Part shown: positions 28,081 through 35,027 of the stretch, piece after piece
Layout of the letters: each line of letters begins with the position of its first letter
Numbering within the stretch: the first letter of the stretch is position 1
Assembly: GCA_913055635.1 (NCBI GenBank)
Contig: CAJXLK010000001.1
Span: 32,626 to 96,625 of the forward strand
DNA from: an uncultured Bacteroidota bacterium
GTDB lineage: Bacteria > Bacteroidota > Bacteroidia > Bacteroidales > UBA12077
Reading direction: 5' to 3'
Length of the DNA stretch: 64,000 nucleotides
Translations under genes and position numbers: made by a program
Notes under the pieces: model-generated
Seen by the model: the letters and a program-made list of their open reading frames with translations, nothing else
Told to the model about the DNA's origin: nothing
Database searches by the model: none

Positions 28081-28349
28081 CGTTCCTGCCTGGTGATGAC
28101 CTGTACAATACCCACTCGTAATAAAATCAAAACAAATAAAGCATAGCCTATTTTTTGTTGCCCCTTCATTTTGCGCGTTTTTTTCCCGCAAGGATGAAGC
28201 ACTTTATATTTTTCCCAACGGAGGACAACCAGTTGCGAAAAATGGAGGCTTATTAATAGCCCGGTTATGAACCTATTTTTAGACATGGGGAATAACGACA
28301 GGGGGTATGTTTGAACCCTCAGAAGCCTTGATCGCTTATGGAAGCCTTT

Positions 28350-29105
28350 TTATTTTTGATTCAGTAATAAATCCCTTTGGGTCAGATAATTGAAAAAGTA
28401 TTCCTTGTAGCTTTCCCCGATCGGAATGTGGTCATCTTTGATGGTCAACTGATTTTTCCCAATCACATCGATTTTATCGATGGCCACCATGTAGGATTTG
28501 TGAACCCGGATAAAATTTTCTTCCGGCAATACCTTGCTGATTTGGTTAAAGCTCTGGATGGTGTAAAGGGTGGTATTTTTAGTTTTGAAAATCAGGTAGT
28601 TGTTTAATCCTTTAATGTAATAGATGTCATTGAAGTTGAGTTTTTGCATCTTATATTTGGTCCGCACAAAGATGAATTCTTCCCGGTTCTGGCGCGCAGG
28701 AGGCGCAGGATGATACTCTGCCTGAGGTTTATCCTGAATCTGGCCGTTGATCTTAACGAATTTATCCACGGCCTTCATAAACCGTTTAAATGATATGGGC
28801 TTCTGAATGTAATCCAGTGCCTGGAGTTCAAATGCCCTGAGGGCATAGCCATCATAGGCGGTTGTAAAGATGAAGAAAGGCTTATAATGAAGGGATTCAA
28901 TCAAATCCACACCGGACAATTCTTCCATCATAATATCCAGAAAAATCAGGTCAACGTGGTGGGTGGTTTTGAGGTAATTCAGGGCATCAAACCCATTGCT
29001 GAAAGTGGCTTCAAGCTGTAAAAAATCCACCCGGTTGATGTAACCGGAAATTTTTTGCAGGCTCAAGGGTTCGTCATCAACGGCTATGCACTTGATGGTT
29101 TTCAT
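28350..29105 (-). CDS. LytTR-family response regulator
   Basis: The protein has 251 residues. A receiver domain (1-120) has acidic residues at 10-11, the phosphoacceptor D57 in 'DLIFLDIMM' and a lysine in 'IQKPIS'. A LytTR DNA-binding domain (about 143-245) contains 'IFVRTKYKMQKLNFNDIYYIKGLNNYLIF' and 'FIRVHKSYMVAIDKID'. It overlaps the histidine kinase gene by 29 bp, so the two are translationally coupled. LytTR regulators bind direct repeats of about 9 bp. The target may be the convergent SusC/SusD pair, which is inferred from adjacency only. Confidence 0.93.
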   Translation of the reverse strand: MKTIKCIAVDDEPLSLQKISGYINRVDFLQLEATFSNGFDALNYLKTTHHVDLIFLDIMMEELSGVDLIESLHYKPFFIFTTAYDGYALRAFELQALDYIQKPISFKRFMKAVDKFVKINGQIQDKPQAEYHPAPPARQNREEFIFVRTKYKMQKLNFNDIYYIKGLNNYLIFKTKNTTLYTIQSFNQISKVLPEENFIRVHKSYMVAIDKIDVIGKNQLTIKDDHIPIGESYKEYFFNYLTQRDLLLNQK

Positions 29106-29814
29106 TTCTTAGTTCATTAATGGACAAATCTACAAAAAAATATCCTTTTTGGGTATAGATGTCCAACCTGTGCTTATTGGGATAGATTAAATTTAATCTT
29201 TTCCTGGTATTCTCAATGCCAATACCTTTCCTTTTGTGGGAGGTTTTCTTTTGATTATCGGGCATTTTGTTTTTAACCAACAAATGAAGGCTGTTGTCTG
29301 CTATGTGGATGTTGATTTGAACGGCCGGATGGTTCGAGGTTTTCGTCTTATTGGTGCCATATTTAAAAGCGTTTTCGATGAAGGGAAGCAGCATCATCGG
29401 GGCAATGTATTTGGTTTTTGGGGAACCCTGGATATTCAGCTCAACCGCTTTGTCATTGGAAAAGCGCAGGCGTTGGAGGTCTATATAATTTTCCAGGTAA
29501 GCCAGGGCTTTTTCCAGCTCCAGCTTGTTGTTTTCCACATCGTAGGTGCTGTAACGCATCAAATCGCCAAATTCGATCAGCAAATCATGGGCCCGCTCCG
29601 GTTCATCCTCGATCAGGGTACTGATGTTGTTGATCGTATTGAGGATGAAGTGGGGGGACATCTGGTTTTTAAGGTTGGAAATCTTGTTGTTTAGCCGCTG
29701 TTGCTCAAGCTTCTCCACATTCTGCCGGTATTTTTTCCGGTATTGAAGCATCAGGATGATCGATGCCCCTGCAATGCCTGCCAGAATCAAATGTATGACA
29801 ACTGCGGAATTCAT
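29077..29814 (-). CDS. LytS-like sensor histidine kinase (His_kinase family), single TM
   Basis: The protein has 245 residues. One membrane helix (about 5-25) is followed by a short coiled coil and the His_kinase core 'LKNQMSPHFILNTINNI', with phosphorylated H55. The ATPase domain has 'PMMLLPFIENAFKYG' (N box) and 'GIGIENTRKRLNLIYP' (G box). There is no periplasmic sensor domain, so the signal must come through the membrane segment or a partner protein. It forms a pair with the overlapping LytTR regulator. The likely partner is the neighbouring SusC/SusD system or a cell-surface process. Confidence 0.92.
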   Translation of the reverse strand: MNSAVVIHLILAGIAGASIILMLQYRKKYRQNVEKLEQQRLNNKISNLKNQMSPHFILNTINNISTLIEDEPERAHDLLIEFGDLMRYSTYDVENNKLELEKALAYLENYIDLQRLRFSNDKAVELNIQGSPKTKYIAPMMLLPFIENAFKYGTNKTKTSNHPAVQINIHIADNSLHLLVKNKMPDNQKKTSHKRKGIGIENTRKRLNLIYPNKHRLDIYTQKGYFFVDLSINELRNENHQVHSR

Positions 29815-30502
29815 GAATATGAAGGCTGTTTTAAGTTAACGATCCGTTGAGTATCGAACGCTTTCAAATGGTTTTGTATTCCTCACCAGGTCCTGCATCT
29901 TTTTTGCATTGCCTTGTTGTGTGAACCAGTGCATTTGGGTTTCATTGGTATTAAGGCTTATTAAGGGTGATCAACCAGTATAATAATACAACATCATCAA
30001 TCTTAATCGGGATGCGCACCATATAACCCACCTGCTTTAAGCATTGCCTTGTTGCGTGATTCGGTGCATGAGGGTTTTATCCGTATATAGTTGTATTTTA
30101 ATGTTGTAGAATGATATTATACAGCAGCCCCCATTGCTTGTTACCGGAAGCTTCGCTATGGAATCGGCATAAGAATCTTCTGATGCCCTTAAAGATTCTT
30201 TGTATGACCTTTAAAATCGGATGAAGTTTAACCGTGTTTATTGACTCCTTTTAAATGGAACAATACCGACGTGTTTTTAGTTTATCACAATCAATGAATC
30301 ATCTTTTTGGCAGGCTCCGGATTGGTAGAGGTGGAATCAATTTCGTTTTATGTTTGCTATTTCAATGGACCTGTTACCCCTGTTTTTTATTTTGGTTAAA
30401 TACTACATGTTGGTTGATTTTGATGAAGCTGCTCTGTCAAATCAACCCAAGTGAAAGGGGCACGTTTTTTAGGAGGATCGACCATCTTTTGGAATAATGT
30501 CT
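29815..30502. other. Gene-free gap with degenerate direct repeats
   Basis: No supported gene is seen. A segment at about 29995-30060 ('ACCATATAACCCACCTG' then 'GCATTGCCTTGTTGCGTG') resembles 22600-22655 ('ACCATGAAACCCACCTG' then 'GCCTTGCTTCGTTGTAT') in the same orientation. A partial copy is at about 29910-29945. The two sites flank the SusC/SusD-two-component block. An 80-codon frame at 30255-30497 has no recognisable content. Confidence 0.5.
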
Positions 30503-30847
30503 TTATTGTCTTAATTGTTCGATGAATGCGGTTGAGATATAGTATATGTCCTTATTCCCGTTTTTGGGCCGGGTATGGTGGCGCAGCAACCGCGGGTAAT
30601 TCACCGGTGTGGTTTTCAGGGCAGGTGCTTTCCGGCTGCTGGTAAAAAACAGATACTGACCATCGGGGCCCAGGGCCGCATCCCGCTCATTCATACCCGT
30701 TGAAATCACCCCAGGGCCAAATAGCCTGGCCTGGTTTGCGGTTTCCAGCGAATCACACCCGAGGGGCATGCCTTTGACAACCAGGCTGGCTGCCAACAGA
30801 AGAAAGGCTAAAGGGACTGATCTTAATAGAGTTTTTACCATAAACAA
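30503..30847 (-). CDS. Shrunken PD40/TolB-like beta-propeller protein, probably a relic
   Basis: A frame of 114 residues with a signal peptide ('LLRSVPLAFLLLAASLVVKGMP'). The middle, 'FGPGVISTGMNERDAALGPDGQYLFFTSSRK', matches the first blade of secreted WD40-like (PD40) proteins, and the end, 'NGNKDIYYISTAFIEQLRQ', matches their C-terminal end. Full-length relatives have about 300 residues. The intervening blades are missing, so an internal deletion seems to have joined both ends in frame. It could be a decaying gene or, less likely, a functional mini-protein. Its neighbours are unrelated. Confidence 0.5.
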   Translation of the reverse strand: MFMVKTLLRSVPLAFLLLAASLVVKGMPLGCDSLETANQARLFGPGVISTGMNERDAALGPDGQYLFFTSSRKAPALKTTPVNYPRLLRHHTRPKNGNKDIYYISTAFIEQLRQ

Positions 30848-31144
30848 GGATTAAACATATGGCATGATATTGGCTGATGAAATATTACCGATCGGTACTG
30901 AATTCTGAAGAATCCGGTGCCGGCCTGTTGATCTCATTATCCGGGCCGGCCCGTTGTGGCAATCCTTTTGATTGTGAGCAACGCGCCTTTTCCATGTTTT
31001 ACGGGTGAATGAATGCATCAACCTTTTAAGGGTGTATAAATTTTTCAAAGTTAACCTTTTTTATTCAATTCTAAATATTGGTCCAGATCAATGCAGCCCT
31101 TTTTTTTATTACTTTTGAAGAGTTTTTGTAAATTTGGTAGATAT

Positions 31145-31819
31145 ATGAGTATCCAGAAAAACATTCAATGGTTCAGCCAGGAGGTTTTACCGGCGGGGGT
31201 TCAATTGGTGGCCGTGACCAAGACCAAACCGCCTGAAGACATCCTGGAGGCATACCATGCGGGCCACCGGGATTTTGGGGAGAACAAGGTACAGGAGCTG
31301 GTGGACAAGTACCATCAGTTGCCCCAGGATATTCGATGGCATATGATCGGTCATCTGCAGTCCAACAAGGTCAAATACATCGCCCCCTTTGTTCACCTGA
31401 TTCATGGGGCGGATAAGCCTAAACTTTTGAAGATCATTGATAAGGAAGGGAAGAAGAACGACCGGGTGCTGGATGTTTTGCTGCAGTTTCACATAGCCCG
31501 GGAGGAGACCAAATTTGGGTTTGATGAACAAGAAGCGCGCCAGATGCTCGATTCGGATGAATTTCGCGGATATAATTTTATCCGGGTTCGCGGTGTAATG
31601 GGAATGGCCACCTTAACCGGGGATACCGGACAGATCAGGTCTGAATTCCGGCATTTGGGGCAAATCTTCAAGGAGCTGAAATCCGATTATTTTGCCGACC
31701 AGCCGCATTTTGATCAGATCTCCATGGGCATGTCGCACGATTATGCCCTGGCCCTTGAGGAAGGCTCGACCATGGTGCGCATAGGCAGCATGATCTTCGG
31801 CCCCCGAAATAATCATTAA
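31145..31819 (+). CDS. YggS-family PLP homeostasis protein
   Basis: The protein has 224 residues from the ATG at 31145; a frame open to 31091 adds a hydrophobic stretch unlike the family. It has the fold-type III PLP barrel, with the PLP lysine K26 in 'LVAVTKTKP', 'DFGENKVQELVDKY', 'WHMIGHLQSNKVKYI', 'VRGVMGMATL' and 'ISMGMSHDYALALEEGSTMVRIGSMIFG'. YggS/PLPBP binds PLP without known enzymatic activity and buffers vitamin B6. A TAAATTTG element at 31129-31136 lies 8 bp before the ATG, so the mRNA may be almost leaderless. A dihydroorotate dehydrogenase-like gene follows after 28 bp. Confidence 0.92.
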   Translation: MSIQKNIQWFSQEVLPAGVQLVAVTKTKPPEDILEAYHAGHRDFGENKVQELVDKYHQLPQDIRWHMIGHLQSNKVKYIAPFVHLIHGADKPKLLKIIDKEGKKNDRVLDVLLQFHIAREETKFGFDEQEARQMLDSDEFRGYNFIRVRGVMGMATLTGDTGQIRSEFRHLGQIFKELKSDYFADQPHFDQISMGMSHDYALALEEGSTMVRIGSMIFGPRNNH

Positions 31820-31847
31820 ATTTGTCAAACAAAACAACACCAAGCAT

Positions 31848-32825
31848 ATGTTAAATCTGGAAACCAATTATTTAGGTCTTAAGTTACGCAATCCAATAAT
31901 AGTCAGTAGTTCCGGGCTTTCGAGCAGCATCGAAAAAATCAAAAAGATCGAAGAAAACGGGGCCGGGGCGGTTGTTTTAAAGAGCCTGTTTGAAGAGCAG
32001 ATTAATTATGAGGCGATGACCCTGGCCAAGGGCACGGATTATCCCGAAGCCATGGATTATGTCAATTATTATATCCGCAACAACTCGGTGGAACAATATC
32101 TTAAGCTGATCCGCCAGGCCAAACAGGAGGTATCCATCCCGATTTTTGCCTCGATCAACTGCATTTCATCCAGCCAGTGGGTGGATTTTGCCAGGCAGAT
32201 CGAGGAGGCCGGTGCCGACGGGCTGGAAGTCAATGTGTTCGTGCTGCCTCTGGACAAGAATGCCCGCGGTGAAGTATATGAAAACATTTACTTTGAGCTG
32301 GCCGATAAGTTAAAGAAGACCATCCGCATTCCTTTTGCCTTTAAGCTGGGCAGCAATTTTTCCAACCTGGTGGGTTTTGTTGAGCGGCTCAATGCGGTTG
32401 ATGTCCCCGGTGTGGTCTTGTTCAACCGTTTTTATGAGCCCGATATTGATGTAAACCGGATGAAATTTACGGCAGCCGAGGTATTCAGTTCGCCTGCCGA
32501 CATTCGTTTGTCTTTAAGGTGGGTGGGGATCATTTCCTCGAAGGTTCAACCCATCCACATAGCAGCCAGCACTGGGGTTCACGACGGCAAGGCTGCAATT
32601 AAGCAGTTGCTGGCCGGGGCAGAAGCCGTACAGGTTTGTTCAACCCTTTATAAAAACGGCTTTGTTCAGATTCATAACATTTTGGAAGAAATGAAGGAAT
32701 GGATGAAGGCCCAGGAATTCGACACCATTGAGGATTTCAGGGGGCGCCTCAGCTACAGCAAACTTGAAGACCCCCTCATTTATGAGCGGTCGCAGTTCAT
32801 GCGCTATTTCTCCAGCATTGAGTAA
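31848..32825 (+). CDS. Dihydroorotate dehydrogenase-like flavoprotein
   Basis: The protein has 325 residues and is a TIM-barrel FMN protein of the DHOD family: 'TNYLGLKLRNPIIVSSSG' at the N-terminus, 'SIPIFASINC', 'EEAGADGLEVNVF', 'IPFAFKLGSNF', 'IHIAASTGVHDGKAAIKQLLAGAEAVQVCS'. Bacteroidota commonly carry this paralogue in addition to PyrD. The asparagine and cysteine pattern of true PyrD is only partly kept, so pyrimidine synthesis should not be assumed. It is likely co-transcribed with the YggS gene, 28 bp upstream. Confidence 0.85.
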   Translation: MLNLETNYLGLKLRNPIIVSSSGLSSSIEKIKKIEENGAGAVVLKSLFEEQINYEAMTLAKGTDYPEAMDYVNYYIRNNSVEQYLKLIRQAKQEVSIPIFASINCISSSQWVDFARQIEEAGADGLEVNVFVLPLDKNARGEVYENIYFELADKLKKTIRIPFAFKLGSNFSNLVGFVERLNAVDVPGVVLFNRFYEPDIDVNRMKFTAAEVFSSPADIRLSLRWVGIISSKVQPIHIAASTGVHDGKAAIKQLLAGAEAVQVCSTLYKNGFVQIHNILEEMKEWMKAQEFDTIEDFRGRLSYSKLEDPLIYERSQFMRYFSSIE

Positions 32826-32954
32826 AAGCCCCCGGAAAGCAATCAATTTAACCGAATAACGATGATGTGCGGGATTTTGATCAGCAGCCAGCGGGTATTG
32901 AACATGGCCATCGTTGCCGGTGGGGGGTCATCCATCTGTCCCAGGTTGGAGCCG

Positions 32955-33896
32955 GTGAAAGGCGTGAACATCATCGTCATTGCCGTTGGCCTGGTGATGA
33001 TGCTATTGAGCGCACCAGCGGTACATGCACAACCCCGGGATACCTCGGATCGCCCCGGGGCTAACTTTGAGCAGTACTTTAAAGGCCGGTTGGGGCATTA
33101 TCCCGTTGAACTTCATATTAAACGCCACGGCGACAACCTGACCGGCCAATACATCCAGCGTTTTAAATTCCGTCAGCGAAGCATTCCCCTGAGTGGTTAC
33201 ATCGACCGCCAGGGGCAGCTTCACCTCGACGGAAAGGGCATCTTTAAAGGAAAGATGGAAAACGGGCGGATTAAAGGGTTTTGGTATCGCTCAGAAGATT
33301 CCCGCGAGAAATATCGCTTCACCCTCCATCCTAAAAATCCGCCTTATCATCAACCAAAGTACTGGATCAACCGCCAACTCAAAGGAAGCAACTCCATACG
33401 AATCCCCCGTGAGGCCAGCCTGCAAATGGTTGAACGAAATGCCATATTCAAAGGACGTTTGTTGCAGCTTCAATCGATACAAGAAATTCCCCAGCATTTG
33501 GAGGCCTGCTACCGCATCGATTTACCCACCCCGGACAGTTCCATCTTAGACCGGCTTAAGTTGGAACTGGCTGTCTATAACGACATCGACAGCCTCGACC
33601 AACTCATGCCCCTGGATACCGCCGCCGGAATGGCCGCTGATTCCCTTCTGCTCGATGATAAATCGGTGGAAGTGGTTTCCCTCCAGGAAGGAACAACCAG
33701 CGGAAGCTACCACTCCAAACTCTATTTTTACCGCAATGATCAATCCGAACAGGCTTTTTTAGGCCACCTGTTTTTTTACTATACCAATCCCTGGGTTTAT
33801 GGCAATCCCTATAGCAAACAGGATTACGGAGGCCCCCATATCACTGACATGAACCGCCTGATCGAAATGGTCGAGATGATCATCGCCAGCCTCTAA
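32955..33896 (+). CDS. Secreted protein of unknown function
   Basis: I do not recognise the family. The frame is open from 32862, but the first 31 residues look non-biological. I favour the GTG at 32955, preceded by GGAG, because it gives a clean signal peptide: 'MKGVNIIVIAVGLVMMLLS' then 'APAVHAQ' with a plausible cut after A-x-A. The mature part (about 285 residues) begins with a beta-rich segment ('YPVELHIKRHGDNLTGQYIQ', 'SIPLSGYIDRQGQLHLDGKGIFKG', 'GRIKGFWYRSEDSREKYRFTLH') that resembles lipocalin-like or 'glycine zipper' beta strands by eye only. The C-terminus has 'YFYRNDQSEQAFLGHLFFYYTNPWVYG'. It starts 129 bp after the dihydroorotate dehydrogenase-like gene and may be in its operon. 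Confidence 0.6.
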   Translation: MKGVNIIVIAVGLVMMLLSAPAVHAQPRDTSDRPGANFEQYFKGRLGHYPVELHIKRHGDNLTGQYIQRFKFRQRSIPLSGYIDRQGQLHLDGKGIFKGKMENGRIKGFWYRSEDSREKYRFTLHPKNPPYHQPKYWINRQLKGSNSIRIPREASLQMVERNAIFKGRLLQLQSIQEIPQHLEACYRIDLPTPDSSILDRLKLELAVYNDIDSLDQLMPLDTAAGMAADSLLLDDKSVEVVSLQEGTTSGSYHSKLYFYRNDQSEQAFLGHLFFYYTNPWVYGNPYSKQDYGGPHITDMNRLIEMVEMIIASL

Positions 33897-33955
33897 GGCC
33901 ATCGCTAAACAAACCCTCAAAAGCGCAATCTTCTATAGAAGTTGGTCAGTCATTC

Positions 33956-33979
33956 AGAAGGGTTGGGCCAACCCTTTTC
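33956..33979 (+). terminator. Rho-independent terminator
   Basis: AAGGGTT (33958-33964) pairs with AACCCTT (33970-33976), extendable by AG/CT, and is followed by TTCT. It is 60 bp beyond the unknown secreted protein gene. The remaining gap to 34320 shows no gene. Confidence 0.6.
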
Positions 33980-34320
33980 TCTTAAGGGGGCAAAACAATG
34001 GTTTTGAAGGTGATGATGATCCCTTTAGGGTTTGACTGTGAGGTTTAATTCCCTGAAAATGGTTTCATTTGGTGCGGTGATTTATATCATCACCAATCAG
34101 GTATAAACCTCAACGCCATAGGTTTCTTTCACATTTTAGATTTTATCATCTTTGTCAATAGGCAACAGAGATAAATCCTGAAAACCATGAAAGCCGCATC
34201 CTCTCAACTACTCAAATGTAACTTGAACGGAACAGGCGGGCTCATTGGCGAGGCTTTAATGATAGATGTCTGTATTTCAACATAGTATTAGTTTTAAACC
34301 TTGAATAATTCCATACAACA

Positions 34321-34830
34321 ATGAAACGTGTATTACTCCTTGCGGTTATTATGGCACTGGGTATTTCCACTCTAAAAGCACAAACCCAGCTAGATGAAGC
34401 CAAGGCCAAATTCATTTACAATTTCACCAAATTTTTTGACTGGCCGGATTCGCAGAGCGGGGGCAACTTTGTGATTGGTGTTTTGGGCTCGGATGATGTA
34501 TACGATGAGCTCAGCAGCTATACCAAAGGGAAGAAGGTTATTTTGCAGGATATAGAGGTGAAGCGATACAACAAACCCGGGCAGGTCAGTACTTGCCATA
34601 TCCTGTATGTAGGAGAGGATCGAACCGCTGCATTGCCCTCGGTAAAGGACCAGACCGGCAATAATACCCTGGTCATTTCGGATGAAGAAGGCGGCATTCA
34701 GAAAGGGGCTGCCCTGAATTTTGTTTTGATGGGCAATCGCCTGAAGTATGAGTTTGCCCCCTCCAATGCGATGGACCAGGGGCTGAAGTTCAGTTCACGT
34801 ATCCGTGATATGGCCGCTAAGAGTTATTAA
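34321..34830 (+). CDS. YfiR-family periplasmic protein (DUF4154)
   Basis: The protein has 169 residues with a signal peptide (about 1-20, ending 'STLKAQ'). The family pattern is present: 'EAKAKFIYNFTKFFDWPDS', 'FVIGVLGSDDVYDELSSYTKGKK', 'CHILYVGED', 'NTLVISDEEGGIQKGAALNFVLMGNRLKYEF' and a final 'LKFSSRIRDMA'. In Pseudomonas YfiR restrains a periplasm-sensing diguanylate cyclase. Bacteroidota have many solitary copies of unknown role. There is no cyclase or kinase beside it on the same strand. Confidence 0.85.
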   Translation: MKRVLLLAVIMALGISTLKAQTQLDEAKAKFIYNFTKFFDWPDSQSGGNFVIGVLGSDDVYDELSSYTKGKKVILQDIEVKRYNKPGQVSTCHILYVGEDRTAALPSVKDQTGNNTLVISDEEGGIQKGAALNFVLMGNRLKYEFAPSNAMDQGLKFSSRIRDMAAKSY

Positions 34831-34910
34831 TGACACCGGCTTTTTTTGTCCTCATGAATAGTTTCTTGGGTATTTAGTTTTTCTATTTCCTCGGATTTTG
34901 TTCTATCGGT

Positions 34911-34949
34911 AAGGGGTTCCTCTGCCCAGGGCGGGGGAGCCCCTTTTTT
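34911..34949 (+). terminator. Terminator between the YfiR-like gene and the hybrid regulator
   Basis: AAGGGGTTCC (34911-34920) pairs with GGAGCCCCTT (34936-34945), with one G-U, followed by TTTT. It lies between two convergent genes and ends the YfiR-like transcript. Confidence 0.65.
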
Positions 34950-35027
34950 GGACCGGCCCCACCGGTTAGGCCCGAACCCTGCAAGTTTGTCCAGGCCCCT
35001 GTAAGTATGGCCCAACCCAGACAAGCA

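Noticed and set aside
30255..30497. 80-codon plus-strand frame
   Set aside because: No recognisable motif, odd composition rich in Cys and Trp, no promoter seen.
30851..31048. 65-codon minus-strand frame upstream of the propeller relic
   Set aside because: No signal peptide or family pattern and no supporting context.
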